Below the pieces are notes generated by a model that was not told the origin of the DNA, searched no databases, and was given only the letters and a program-made list of their open reading frames with translations. Both the position numbers and the translations under genes were made by a program. 64,000 nt of DNA from Faecalicatena faecalis (lineage in GTDB: Bacteria; Bacillota; Clostridia; Lachnospirales; Lachnospiraceae): assembly GCF_012524165.2 (NCBI RefSeq), contig NZ_JABACJ020000001.1, positions 62,001 through 126,000 of the forward strand, in the 5' to 3' direction. Below are positions 11,239 through 20,422 of this stretch, one piece after another. Positions within the stretch are counted from its first letter, which is position 1. Every line of letters begins with the position of its first letter.

Positions 11239-12207
11239 ATGGAAACGGAAAGTAAACAAATTGTAATGGCGGTAGATGACAGCCTGATGATCTGTCAGCA
11301 GATCCGGGCGGCTCTTGAGGATACGCCATTTTTCTTGTGTGAAGCACATACAGGAGAAGAAGCCCTGGAAAAGATTGAACGGTATCAGCCCGATCTGATT
11401 CTTTTGGATGTGGTCCTGCCTGATAAAGATGGTTTTCACCTCTTTCGAGATTTAAAGACGAGAGATCAGAACAATGCCTCCATCCTTTTTTTAACATCTA
11501 AAGATACAGATGATGATGTTGTGAAAGGTTTTGAAGTGGGGGCTTGTGATTACATAAAGAAGCCCTTTTCAAAGAGTGAACTGAAATCACGTGTGATCAC
11601 ACATCTGCAGTTAAAGAAGCAGAAGGACGAATTAAACCGGATGAATATGGAGTTAAAGTCTAATATGGACAGGCTCAATGAGCTTGCCTTCCGGGATGGG
11701 CTTACAGGATTATATAACCGCAGATATGTAGTAGGCGATTTGTTGGATGACATTAAGGAGATTCGGGTAGAGGAGAAAAAGAATGTTGTCATTCTGGCTG
11801 ATATCGACGATTTTAAGCTGGTTAATGATACCTATGGACATGAAGCAGGAGATATGGCCCTGGTCTGTATAGCCAGTATTATGGAGGCTCACTGCAGGAT
11901 GCACAGAGTGGTGCGCTGGGGCGGCGAAGAATTTCTGATCATTCTTTTTAATGTGACGGAAAAAGAGGCAATGGCAGTCAGTGAGTCGATTCGTAACGAT
12001 GTGGAACAGTTCCGCATCACAAATAAAGCAGATGAGTTTTCCTGTACGCTGACGCTGGGACTTCATGTGTACGGTCAGCAGGAGGGGATTGAAGAGTGTA
12101 TTGCATGTGCTGATAAAGCTTTATACTATGGGAAAAGACACGGAAAGAACCGCAGTGTATGGTTTGAGGACATAGAACAGACGGAGTGGGAAAATGGGAT
12201 ACTTTGA
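11239..12207 (+). CDS. Receiver-GGDEF response regulator (diguanylate cyclase)
   Basis: PleD-like two-domain protein, 322 residues. The N-terminal receiver has D13-D14 and phosphoacceptor D57 (LLDVVLPD). A short helix leads to a GGDEF domain with the active GGEEF signature at 228-232, so it should make cyclic di-GMP from two GTP. The RxxD product-inhibition site normally five residues before the signature is absent. Lying between cheD and cheA, it is probably phosphorylated by CheA, linking chemosensory input to c-di-GMP. ATG 11239 has GGAGGGA five bases upstream and is preferred over GTG 11212. The 3' end overlaps cheA by 14 bases. Confidence 0.9.
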   Translation: METESKQIVMAVDDSLMICQQIRAALEDTPFFLCEAHTGEEALEKIERYQPDLILLDVVLPDKDGFHLFRDLKTRDQNNASILFLTSKDTDDDVVKGFEVGACDYIKKPFSKSELKSRVITHLQLKKQKDELNRMNMELKSNMDRLNELAFRDGLTGLYNRRYVVGDLLDDIKEIRVEEKKNVVILADIDDFKLVNDTYGHEAGDMALVCIASIMEAHCRMHRVVRWGGEEFLIILFNVTEKEAMAVSESIRNDVEQFRITNKADEFSCTLTLGLHVYGQQEGIEECIACADKALYYGKRHGKNRSVWFEDIEQTEWENGIL

Positions 12208-14203
12208 TGCGGATGCACAGGAAATGTTGGAAGTGTATTTATTGGAGGCCAGGCAGCTGACAGGACAGTTGAATGAGACTCTTTTGAATGCAGAAAAGGA
12301 GAATGCTTTTTCGGAAAGTGAGATACACAGTATTTTCAGGGTGATGCATACTCTGAAAAGTTCATCCGCAATGATGGGATTAAAGGATCTTTCTTCGCTG
12401 GCACACAAGATGGAGGATCTGTTCTCTTATTTTAGAGAACAGGCCGGTGGGATTGAAGGTGTACAGCAGGAGATGTTCGATCTGCTCTATCGTTTTTTAG
12501 ATTTTATAGAGGACGAGATGGAACGGATGTCAGATGAGGAATATCAACCTGGAAGCACGGAGTCCCTGCTTGATGAGGTTACAAAATATCTGAATGATGT
12601 TAGCAGGGAACCCGCGTCCGGTATTGCAGCAGCCTCACAGGAGGAACCACAGTGGGCCCCTTCTTCCGAGATGTTGAAAAGGCCAGGAACTATAGTCCGG
12701 GTGAGGTTCGCGGAGGGATGCAGGATGGAGCATCTTCGCGCTTTTATGCTAATACGCCAGGTGAAGGGCATGTGTACAGATTTGGAGTCGTATCCCGAGG
12801 ATTTGGAACATGCTCAGGACCAAGCGGAAGAGATTGGGAAGCATGGAATTTATATCCGGTTTGAGAGTGAACAAAAAGAAGCTGTCCTGACAGCTTTGAG
12901 CCAGGGATTATTTGTGGAAAGCTGTGAGGTCATGCAGGATAAGGCTGCCCAAAAGGAGAGCAGTCCGTGTGGGAAGCAAAAAGCCCCCAGACCGGCAGCG
13001 CCACAGGGAAATTCAGAGCTGGAATTTCTCAATGTGCGAAGCGACCGCTTAGATAAGCTGCAGAACCTCGCAAGGGAGATGATTATTCAGATCATGACTC
13101 TGGAGATTCAACTGGATGAGAACGGGATGAAGGACATCAAGGAAGGGGCTGCCCATCAAATTAATCGTTTGATCGGTGATGTGGAGCATACGGTCATGGA
13201 GATGCGTATGGTCCCACTTGAGCGAATTGTGCCGAAGCTACGTAGGATACTCAGGGACATCTGCCGCGATGAGAATAAAGAGGTCGATTTTGAGGTAAGC
13301 TGTGGAGATATTGAAGCAGACAAGAGTGTTGTGGAGTATGTTTCAGAGGCTCTGCTCCATCTGATTCGGAATGCAGTGGATCATGGGATAGAGTCACCCC
13401 AGGAGAGGGCAGCGGCTGGAAAGGCAAGAAAAGGGAAGATTAAATTCTCTGTAGAAAGCACTGTGGGGGAGGTCATGATTACCATTTCCGATGACGGTCA
13501 AGGTCTGGATAGTGATAAGATTTTGGCGAGGGCCCGGGATATGGGACTGCTGACTAAACCTCAGGAAGAATATACCAAATCAGAAATCCTGAACATGATT
13601 CTGCACCCTGGATTTACGACGAAGGAAGAAGTGACAGAGTATTCGGGCCGTGGTGTTGGTCTGGATGTGGTCAAGAATGTCTTGGAAAACGCCGGAGGAA
13701 ATCTATATATCGATAGTGAGAAGGGGCGCGGGAGCACATTCACGTTAGTTGTCCCTTTGACTCTGGCGACTATGGAATGTGTCCGTTTCCGCGTGGAGGA
13801 CTACCGTTTTTCGCTGCCCGCAAGATATGTACATCGGTTTTTGGAATATAGGGAGAATGATCCGGGAGTGCGTGAAATCAACGGGCGTACTTATATGCTG
13901 TTTGAGGGACGGATGGTGCCTCTCATCGATTTGCGAGAGTTTTTTCATATAGAGGGGACTACACCGGAGGATGCTACAATTATATATGCCAGAGGAACAG
14001 AAAAAGAAGGCTGTGTTCTAGTGGATGGTCTGTATGAACAGAAACGGATCGTGGTGAAACAACTCCCACCACTGTTCGGAGTTGATTTCAGACGGAAGAC
14101 CGGAGTCAGTGGAATGAGCATCATGGGGACAGGAAGAATCTGCACAGCCCTGGATCTGGAAATTATGCTGCGCTTGTATGAAAGAGGAAATGTATGGGAA
14201 TAG
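12194..14203 (+). CDS. cheA: Chemotaxis histidine kinase CheA
   Basis: Central chemotaxis kinase, 669 residues. The P1 domain carries the phosphorylated H52 (MHTLKSSS). A CheY-docking P2-like domain lies at about 164-248, then a Pro/Lys-rich linker. The dimerisation helices start near 274, and the ATPase domain shows the N box (HLIRNAVDHG, 389-398), DDGQG at 433-437 and GRGVGLD at 485-491. The P5 CheW-like domain runs from about 522 to the end. All key residues are present. It overlaps the gene before it by 14 bases and cheW after it by 10, so expression is coupled. Confidence 0.97.
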   Translation: MGYFDADAQEMLEVYLLEARQLTGQLNETLLNAEKENAFSESEIHSIFRVMHTLKSSSAMMGLKDLSSLAHKMEDLFSYFREQAGGIEGVQQEMFDLLYRFLDFIEDEMERMSDEEYQPGSTESLLDEVTKYLNDVSREPASGIAAASQEEPQWAPSSEMLKRPGTIVRVRFAEGCRMEHLRAFMLIRQVKGMCTDLESYPEDLEHAQDQAEEIGKHGIYIRFESEQKEAVLTALSQGLFVESCEVMQDKAAQKESSPCGKQKAPRPAAPQGNSELEFLNVRSDRLDKLQNLAREMIIQIMTLEIQLDENGMKDIKEGAAHQINRLIGDVEHTVMEMRMVPLERIVPKLRRILRDICRDENKEVDFEVSCGDIEADKSVVEYVSEALLHLIRNAVDHGIESPQERAAAGKARKGKIKFSVESTVGEVMITISDDGQGLDSDKILARARDMGLLTKPQEEYTKSEILNMILHPGFTTKEEVTEYSGRGVGLDVVKNVLENAGGNLYIDSEKGRGSTFTLVVPLTLATMECVRFRVEDYRFSLPARYVHRFLEYRENDPGVREINGRTYMLFEGRMVPLIDLREFFHIEGTTPEDATIIYARGTEKEGCVLVDGLYEQKRIVVKQLPPLFGVDFRRKTGVSGMSIMGTGRICTALDLEIMLRLYERGNVWE

Positions 14204-14643
14204 ACAATGTTTATGATTTGCTTTGCGTGAAGGGCGCAGATAAGACGTTTGCCTTTGAATTCTCGGTGGTGAAAGAGTTATGTCCTGAAATGCAGATTTC
14301 AAAGATGCCATGTCTGCCTTCGTATTTTGCAGGCGTGTGTAATTATAAAGGCGAAATCGTACCGGTACTATCTCTGAAGGAAGAGGTCTACATCGAAAAA
14401 AGGAAGGTTGTCATTATCTTTGCGTATCAGGATTATCAGATTGGAATCCTATGTTATGGGGAGCCTTATATTTTGAATACACAATCCGTACAGGAGATTC
14501 AAAAGCCTGAGACAGAAGCAGATGGTATGTGGACAGAGAAAAAACTGATTCAGCATGACGGTGAGATCGTGACAGTTCTGGATATAGAAAAGATCATATT
14601 GAATCTGGCGGAATATTTCAAAGGGGAATATTTAAGAGGATAA
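14194..14643 (+). CDS. cheW: Chemotaxis coupling protein CheW
   Basis: Single-domain adaptor of 149 residues that links receptors to CheA. It follows the CheW pattern, with FAFEFSVVKELC, the LPSYFAGVCNYKGEIVPVLSL block, FAYQDYQIGILC and a closing VTVLDIEKII. It is less divergent than the double CheW-like protein at the head of the operon, so it is probably the main coupling protein. It is the last gene of the operon, and a hairpin terminator begins six bases after the stop. Confidence 0.92.
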   Translation: MGIDNVYDLLCVKGADKTFAFEFSVVKELCPEMQISKMPCLPSYFAGVCNYKGEIVPVLSLKEEVYIEKRKVVIIFAYQDYQIGILCYGEPYILNTQSVQEIQKPETEADGMWTEKKLIQHDGEIVTVLDIEKIILNLAEYFKGEYLRG

Positions 14644-14649
14644 GGGAAG

Positions 14650-14675
14650 GGCGCATGATAGGATGCGCCTTTTAT
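14650..14675 (+). terminator. Terminator of the chemotaxis operon
   Basis: GGCGCAT and ATGCGCC form a seven-base-pair stem with a six-base loop, followed by TTTTAT. Confidence 0.8.
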
Positions 14676-14775
14676 CTTGATTCAAAGGGAATAGAGAAAG
14701 CTTGATAAGACATACTCTCAAATACTGCGAGAGGTATTTCACGAGTTCCATATTTGTGGTACAATCTATATAAAA

Positions 14776-14795
14776 GTTGTCCCGTGTATTACAAC
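14776..14795. promoter_or_regulatory. Inverted repeat upstream of the first GntR gene
   Basis: GTTGT and ACAAC are separated by ten bases, 45 bases before the gene and downstream of a possible -10 (TACAAT, 14760-14765). It could be an autoregulatory operator, but the arms are short. Confidence 0.3.
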
Positions 14796-14840
14796 GTAAA
14801 AAGAATCAGATGGGACAGTATAGGAACAGGAAGGAAAGCT

Positions 14841-15572
14841 ATGAACGAGGAACGAGTGCCAAAGTATTATCAGTTAAAAAAGGCGATTATCCGTAAGATT
14901 GAGATGGAGGAATACACACTGGATGGACCAATCCCGAGTGAACGAGAGTTAATGGAGCAGTACCAGGTCAGCCGTATCACAGTGCGGAAGGCGATAGATG
15001 AGCTGGTGGTAGAAGGATATCTTTATAAGGTCCAGGGGAAGGGGACTTATGTGAAGACAGATGAGAAGAGCAATGATCTGTTTTCTCTTGTGAGCTGTAC
15101 CCAGGCGGTACGTAATATGGGAATGACACCTACAAAGCAGGTCATTGTTTCGGAGATTTTAACAGCGGATAAGAAAAGGGCAAAGGCACTGAATTTGACA
15201 GACACGGACCAAGTATTTCAGTTGGGACGTGTCCTGTATGCAAATGGAGAGCCGTTAAATTATACGTTGACTTATCTGCCGGTGAAACTGTTTCCGGGAA
15301 TCGAGAAGCATCATTTTGCCGAGGAATCATTGTATCAGGTATTGGGAGAAGAATACCATGTGAATCTGACAAAGGCGAGAAGGACCGTAGAGGCGGTGCT
15401 TGTGGAGGATGAGATCGCGGAGTATCTGGATATTGAGCCGGGCATGCCGGTGATTCTGTTCGGCTGTACCACATATGGGGAAGTGAATGGACAGGAGATG
15501 CCGATTGAGAATTTTAAGTGCTATTACCGGACGGATAAATATAAGTTCTATATCGACCAGGTCGCCATGTAA
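14841..15572 (+). CDS. GntR/HutC-family regulator (UTRA domain), copy 1
   Basis: DNA-binding repressor or activator of 243 residues. The N-terminal winged helix-turn-helix (about 5-75) contains the family signature PIPSERELMEQYQVSRITVR and ends in VQGKGTYVK. The C-terminal UTRA domain, from about 85, binds a small-molecule effector and ends in KCYYRTDKYKFYI. The frame is open from 14754, but ATG 14841 with AGGAAGG upstream matches the start of the neighbouring paralog. It is separated from that paralog by a terminator, so it has its own transcript. It may sense the substrate or product of the downstream transport and catabolic genes. Confidence 0.92.
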   Translation: MNEERVPKYYQLKKAIIRKIEMEEYTLDGPIPSERELMEQYQVSRITVRKAIDELVVEGYLYKVQGKGTYVKTDEKSNDLFSLVSCTQAVRNMGMTPTKQVIVSEILTADKKRAKALNLTDTDQVFQLGRVLYANGEPLNYTLTYLPVKLFPGIEKHHFAEESLYQVLGEEYHVNLTKARRTVEAVLVEDEIAEYLDIEPGMPVILFGCTTYGEVNGQEMPIENFKCYYRTDKYKFYIDQVAM

Positions 15573-15607
15573 GAAGCTAAGTATTGGAACAAGAAATATA
15601 AGAATGA

Positions 15608-15648
15608 AGAGAGAAGGATTTCAGATAGAACGCCTTCTCTCTTTTTTT
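15608..15648 (+). terminator. Terminator after the first GntR gene
   Basis: AGAGAGAAGG pairs with CCTTCTCTCT across a 15-base loop, followed by a run of T residues. Confidence 0.87.
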
Positions 15649-15748
15649 GTAGAAAAATTTTATCTGGCAGATTTCACAAATTATAATCATAAAATATGTG
15701 AAAATAAACAAAAATGATTTTAATAATAATAAAAACTTGTGAAAGGTG

Positions 15749-15776
15749 TTGACTTTTTGAAAGATTGGATTATTAT
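15749..15776 (+). promoter_or_regulatory. Promoter of the second GntR gene and BMP operon
   Basis: TTGACT (-35) is followed after 16 bases by TATTAT; a TATAAT at 15776-15781 is an alternative -10. It lies in an AT-rich stretch upstream of the operon. Confidence 0.65.
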
Positions 15777-15790
15777 ATAATTACAACTGG

Positions 15791-15812
15791 TTATGACGAC
15801 ATGACGACATAA
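15791..15812. promoter_or_regulatory. Candidate GntR operator
   Basis: A 22-base imperfect palindrome with outer arms TTATG and CATAA around a central CATG. It matches its reverse complement at 18 of 22 positions and contains two adjacent copies of ATGACGAC. It lies just downstream of the -10 region and 23 bases before the second GntR gene, a position suited to repression. Confidence 0.55.
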
Positions 15813-15834
15813 CATCAATGAGGGGAGGAAGTGA

Positions 15835-16563
15835 ATGGAAGAAGAACGTGTACCAAAGTATTTTGCTCTCAAACGTGAACTGATTCAAAAAATCGAGGAA
15901 GAAGAGTTTGAGCCTGACGGTCCCATTCCGAGCGAACGGGAATTGATGGAACAGTATCAGGTCAGCCGGATTACGGTGAGAAGGGCAATCGACGAATTAG
16001 TTGCTGGCGGGTATCTATATAAGGTACAAGGCAAGGGGACCTACGTGAAGAGTGATGACTATAGTCAGAACCTGTTTGCAATTACGAGCTGTACCGACGA
16101 TGTCATCCGGCTGGGAAGGAATCCCTCCAAGAAGGTAACAGCAAGCGAGATCGTTCCGGCAGATGCAAAGAGAGCCAGGCTTCTGAATACTGCGATAGGG
16201 GACGAGCTGTTTCGTCTGGAAAGGATCACCATGGCTGATGGAGAGCCGCTGAATTATACGATTACCTATCTGCCCCGCCGTCTGTTTCCGGGTATCGAGA
16301 GATATGATTTTAACACGCAGTCTCTTTATGATCTTCTTGCGGAGCAATATGGTGTCAAGTTCGCAAAGTCAAGAAGGACTATAGAAGCGGTCTTGGCGGA
16401 AGAGGAGATTTCAGAATATCTCGATATTGATGAACAAATGCCGGTAATTCTATTCGAAAGTACAACATACGGCGTTGTACAGGGCCGGGAGCTGCCGATT
16501 GAAAGCTTCAAATGTTACTATCGGACGGATCAATATAAATTCTATATTGAGCAGGTCAAATAA
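15835..16563 (+). CDS. GntR/HutC-family regulator (UTRA domain), copy 2
   Basis: 242-residue paralog of the regulator just upstream. The winged-helix domain is almost identical (PIPSERELMEQYQVSRITVR is shared exactly), so the two may recognise similar DNA. The UTRA effector domains differ more but keep the same blocks (PLNYTITYLPRRLFPG, FKCYYRTDQYKFYI). ATG 15835 follows GAGGGGAGG. The gene is 29 bases ahead of the BMP lipoprotein gene with no terminator between, so it heads that operon and probably autoregulates it through the palindrome at 15791-15812. Confidence 0.92.
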   Translation: MEEERVPKYFALKRELIQKIEEEEFEPDGPIPSERELMEQYQVSRITVRRAIDELVAGGYLYKVQGKGTYVKSDDYSQNLFAITSCTDDVIRLGRNPSKKVTASEIVPADAKRARLLNTAIGDELFRLERITMADGEPLNYTITYLPRRLFPGIERYDFNTQSLYDLLAEQYGVKFAKSRRTIEAVLAEEEISEYLDIDEQMPVILFESTTYGVVQGRELPIESFKCYYRTDQYKFYIEQVK

Positions 16564-16592
16564 AAGCAAAAGCAAGAAAAAGGAGGAACATT

Positions 16593-17792
16593 ATGAAAAG
16601 AAGCAGGAAAATTTTGAGTGTGTTGTTAGCAGCAGCTATGACAGTGGGATGTCTGACAGCCTGCGGCGGAGGCAAGGATGAGAAGAGCGCGGACTCAGGA
16701 AAGAAAACGGACGCAAAGATCGCAATCGTCTGTGACTCCGCAGGACAGAACGACAATGGTTACAACCAGACCGCAGTGGAAGGTGCCAAGAAGGCAGCGA
16801 AGGAGCTCGGGGTAGAGTATAAGGTTGTAGAGCCTACGAACGGAGTTCCGGCAGCACTTGAAGCACTGGCAGAGGACGGATATAACGTAATCTTCAATCT
16901 GGAGTATGACTTTGACGCTTTGATCAAGGGTGTAGGCGGATCACAGCCGATCGCAGAGATGTATCCAGATACTACTTTCGTATGTGTCAACGACAATCCG
17001 AACCAGGATGAGAACGGAAAGGTCATTCACGACAATGTCATCTGTGCATTGTTCGATGTTCACGAGGCATCCTACATCGCAGGAGCTCTGGGCGTACAGG
17101 TATTGGAAAATAAAGATGTCCTGTTTCCGGCTGAAAACTATAAGTTCACAGATCTGGATAAGGGCGGACGTGCTATCGGATTTGTAGGTGGAACGAATTC
17201 TAACGGAATTACAGTTTTCTCTGATGGATTTGTAGAAGGAATCAACAAAGCAGCAGAGGACCTCGGCGTGAACTATGATTACTATGCAAAATATGATGCC
17301 GGCTTCTCAGATCCTGCAACAGGAAGCACCATCGCAGGAACTTATTATAATCAGGGAGCAAACCTGGTATATGCAGTAGCTGGAAGCGTTGGAGATGGTG
17401 TTGCATCCAAAGCAAAAGAGGAAGGCAAACTTGCGATTCATGTGGACGCTGATAAAGATGATATGCAGCCGGGATATATCCTGACAAGTGTAATCAAGAA
17501 CACATCTGTTCCTGTATTTGATATCACAAAGGCATATGTAGACGGTAAGATCAACGATATTGACAGACTGCAGACCTTCTCATTGGCATCAGGTGCTACA
17601 GACATTACAGACCTGACCCAGATTAAAAAAGCATTGGCAGATACCGATGAAGCAAAAGCAAAATGGGATGAAATCATGACATATATTGATGACCTGAAAG
17701 CAAAAATTGCAGATGGCTCCATTGAGGTAACAAATGCACAGGTTGGGGAAAAGCTTGACCCATCAACCTGCAAAAATGTAACAATCAAGTAG
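16593..17792 (+). CDS. BMP-family nucleoside-binding lipoprotein
   Basis: Substrate-binding protein of an ABC importer, 399 residues, anchored outside the membrane. A lipoprotein signal peptide ends in the lipobox LTAC with the acylated cysteine at 24, followed by a short charged linker. The mature part has the BMP/PnrA pattern: IAIVCDSAGQNDNGYNQ near the start, the hinge GRAIGFVGGTNSNG and a late HVDADKDD. Characterised BMP proteins bind purine or other nucleosides. The matching ATPase and two permeases follow directly, and a nucleoside phosphorylase lies further down, supporting a nucleoside-type ligand. RBS AAGGAGG. Confidence 0.92.
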   Translation: MKRSRKILSVLLAAAMTVGCLTACGGGKDEKSADSGKKTDAKIAIVCDSAGQNDNGYNQTAVEGAKKAAKELGVEYKVVEPTNGVPAALEALAEDGYNVIFNLEYDFDALIKGVGGSQPIAEMYPDTTFVCVNDNPNQDENGKVIHDNVICALFDVHEASYIAGALGVQVLENKDVLFPAENYKFTDLDKGGRAIGFVGGTNSNGITVFSDGFVEGINKAAEDLGVNYDYYAKYDAGFSDPATGSTIAGTYYNQGANLVYAVAGSVGDGVASKAKEEGKLAIHVDADKDDMQPGYILTSVIKNTSVPVFDITKAYVDGKINDIDRLQTFSLASGATDITDLTQIKKALADTDEAKAKWDEIMTYIDDLKAKIADGSIEVTNAQVGEKLDPSTCKNVTIK

Positions 17793-17817
17793 ACTAATCA
17801 GAAACGAGGGTATACAT

Positions 17818-19359
17818 ATGAGCATGATAGAAGTGGTTGATCTGACGAAAAAGTTCGGTGATTTTACGGCGAATGACAAAATCAGCCTGAGCGTGGAAGA
17901 ACAGGAGATCAAATGTATCGTCGGAGAGAACGGCGCCGGAAAATCGACACTTATGAATATGCTCTACGGCTTATTGCAGCCTACCAGTGGGAAAATCCTG
18001 ATTCGTGGCAAAGAAGTCCAGATGAACAGCCCCATTGATGCAATAGCAAATGGGATCGGCATGGTGCACCAGCATTTTAAGCTGGTGCCCAGCCTTACCG
18101 TGTATGAGAATATTTTGCTTGGTGTCGAGATTAAGAAGGGAAAGAGTCCTTTTGTTGATGCAAAGACAGAGATAGAAAAAGTACAGAAGCTAATTGATGA
18201 ATATCATTTTGAACTGAATCCTCTGGATAAGATCGAGGATATTTCCGTAGGTGGAAGACAGCGGGTGGAGATCCTCAAGATGCTTTACCGCAATGTAGAC
18301 ATCCTGATTCTGGATGAGCCTACGGCAGTGCTTACCCCGCAGGAAGTGGATGACCTGATGGTCAGTCTTAAGAACATGAAAAAGCAGGGGAAGACAATTA
18401 TTGTAATCACGCACAAGCTGCGTGAGGTGATGGAACTAAGTGACAGCGTTACGGTCATCAAGCAGGGCAAGGTCATCGGTCATGTGAAGACAAAGGATAC
18501 CAACGAGTCCGAGCTCGCCCAGATGATGGTCGGAAGAAATGTTGTATTGACCGTAAGTAATGAAAGAAAAGAACCAATTTCGGATGAAGTCATATATGAA
18601 GTAAAAAATCTGTGCACCATCAACGATTATGGAAAAGAAGTGGTATCGGATTTATCTTTTAAGGTACATAAGGGAGAAATCTTAGGCGTTGCAGGTGTAG
18701 AGGGAAACGGGCAGTCAGAGCTTGTGAAACTGATGACCGGTCTAATGGAATCAACAAAAGGAACCATTACATTTTTAGGGAAAGATATCACGAACCAATG
18801 GCCTGCACAACTCAGAAAGGAAGGGGTGGGCATCATCCCAGAGGACAGATATGCACAGGGCTTGTGTGGTGATATGAATATTTCAGAGAACTGTATCGCA
18901 GGCTATCACGGAAATGCGGATGTATGTAAGAGAGGGATTTTCGATCAGAAAGCAATCAAAGCTAAACGAGATCATTTTATTGAGGAGTTTGATATACGTA
19001 TCGGTGATTTGAATGGAAATGTATCCAGTCTGTCAGGTGGAAATGCGCAGAAGATCATTGTGGCCAGGGAGCTTTCCGCAGGTCCAAAGCTTTTGATCGC
19101 ATGTCAGCCGACACGAGGAGTCGATATTGGTTCTATCGAATTCATTCACAAACAGATTTTGAAGTTCCGTGATGAGGGGAATGCAGTCATCCTTGTATCC
19201 AGTGAACTTTCAGAGATCTTAAGCCTTTCAGATAACATGATTGTCATGTACAAGGGGAAAATTTCGGGACGTGTCAGCCAGAACGAGGTAACAACGGCAA
19301 GTATCGGACTTCTGATGGCCGGAATACAGCCTGAGAAAAAGGAGGCAGCTCATGAATAA
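17818..19359 (+). CDS. Nucleoside ABC transporter, ATP-binding protein
   Basis: Double ABC ATPase of 513 residues that powers the BMP-type importer. The first cassette is complete: Walker A GENGAGKST near 36-44, signature VGGRQRVEI, and Walker B ILILDEPTAVLTP. The second cassette has a degenerate Walker A (GVEGNGQSE), a clear LSGGNAQK signature and CQPTRGVD in place of the usual DEPTRGVD. This one-and-a-half active-site arrangement is normal for the ribose/nucleoside importer class. It overlaps the first permease gene by 8 bases. Confidence 0.95.
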   Translation: MSMIEVVDLTKKFGDFTANDKISLSVEEQEIKCIVGENGAGKSTLMNMLYGLLQPTSGKILIRGKEVQMNSPIDAIANGIGMVHQHFKLVPSLTVYENILLGVEIKKGKSPFVDAKTEIEKVQKLIDEYHFELNPLDKIEDISVGGRQRVEILKMLYRNVDILILDEPTAVLTPQEVDDLMVSLKNMKKQGKTIIVITHKLREVMELSDSVTVIKQGKVIGHVKTKDTNESELAQMMVGRNVVLTVSNERKEPISDEVIYEVKNLCTINDYGKEVVSDLSFKVHKGEILGVAGVEGNGQSELVKLMTGLMESTKGTITFLGKDITNQWPAQLRKEGVGIIPEDRYAQGLCGDMNISENCIAGYHGNADVCKRGIFDQKAIKAKRDHFIEEFDIRIGDLNGNVSSLSGGNAQKIIVARELSAGPKLLIACQPTRGVDIGSIEFIHKQILKFRDEGNAVILVSSELSEILSLSDNMIVMYKGKISGRVSQNEVTTASIGLLMAGIQPEKKEAAHE

Positions 19360-20422
19360 AAAAGGGAATATCTTAAGAAATGTAATCAATTCTGTACTGC
19401 CGATTCTTCTGGCGTTCGTCATTGGAGGCATTGTCATTGCATGTATCGGTGAGAACCCGCTTGAGACATACTGGATTCTTTTAAAGAAGTCCTTCCTGAC
19501 CTCGACCGGATTCATGAATACACTGCACTATGCATCTCCGCTGATTCTGACAGGTCTGGCAATTGCAGTGACCTTCAAAGCCAATCTGTATAACATGGGT
19601 GTGGAAGGCCAGATGCTGTTGGGAGGTTTCTTTGCAGGAATCGCAGGAGCTTATATTACAGGCATGAATCCGCTGGTACATAAGCTGATCTGCTTTGCAG
19701 TCGGTATTCTGTGCGGTATGGCATTTGCATTGATTCCGGCACTTTTGAAGGCGAAATGTAAGGTCAATGAGATGGTAGTGACTCTGATGCTGAACTATGC
19801 GATGGCAAAGGCACTGGAATTCCTGTCAACGGGAGTATTCCGTGATTTGAGTTCTGGTTATGTTGCGACACCGACCATCCAGGAGAGCGCCATGTTCTCC
19901 AGGTTCGGACGCTCCAGACTTACGATGTTCTTTGTGATTGCAATCATTGTTCTGATCATCATGTATATTGTAATGAAGAAATCTAAGCTGGGATATGAGC
20001 TGACAGCAATCGGCAAGAACCCGGAATTCGCAGAGGCTGCCGGCATGAATGTGGCAAAGAAGACGATTATTCTGATGCTGATCAGTGGTGCTCTGTCAGG
20101 AATCGCGGGTGCAGGTTATATGATGAGCGAACAGTTCAAGTATACCTTGAGCTTTTCCGGTACACCGGGACTTGGCTGGGATGGTATGCTGATCGCACTC
20201 CTGGGCGGACACTCTCCGGGAGGAATCCTGATCGCGGCAATCTTTTATGCAGCACTGAAAACAGGAAGTGACAATATCAACATGTATACAAGCGTTCCAA
20301 AAGAAATCGTAGCGTTGATCCAGGGATTGATCATCCTCTTCCTGGCAGTAAAATTCATCTCCGAGCGGACGAACTTTTCATTCCGTAAGAAGAGTGCAAA
20401 GAAAAGAGAGGGGGCTGCATAA
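19352..20422 (+). CDS. Nucleoside ABC transporter, permease 1
   Basis: Integral membrane protein of 356 residues with about nine hydrophobic segments, of the BPD_transp_2 family found with BMP binding proteins. Characteristic blocks are NMGVEGQMLLGGFFAG and GFSG-like GLGWDGMLIALLGGHSPGG. It forms a heterodimeric channel with the next gene. The start overlaps the ATPase gene by 8 bases, and the stop shares one base with the start of permease 2 (TAATG), a sign of tight coupling. Confidence 0.94.
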   Translation: MNKKGNILRNVINSVLPILLAFVIGGIVIACIGENPLETYWILLKKSFLTSTGFMNTLHYASPLILTGLAIAVTFKANLYNMGVEGQMLLGGFFAGIAGAYITGMNPLVHKLICFAVGILCGMAFALIPALLKAKCKVNEMVVTLMLNYAMAKALEFLSTGVFRDLSSGYVATPTIQESAMFSRFGRSRLTMFFVIAIIVLIIMYIVMKKSKLGYELTAIGKNPEFAEAAGMNVAKKTIILMLISGALSGIAGAGYMMSEQFKYTLSFSGTPGLGWDGMLIALLGGHSPGGILIAAIFYAALKTGSDNINMYTSVPKEIVALIQGLIILFLAVKFISERTNFSFRKKSAKKREGAA

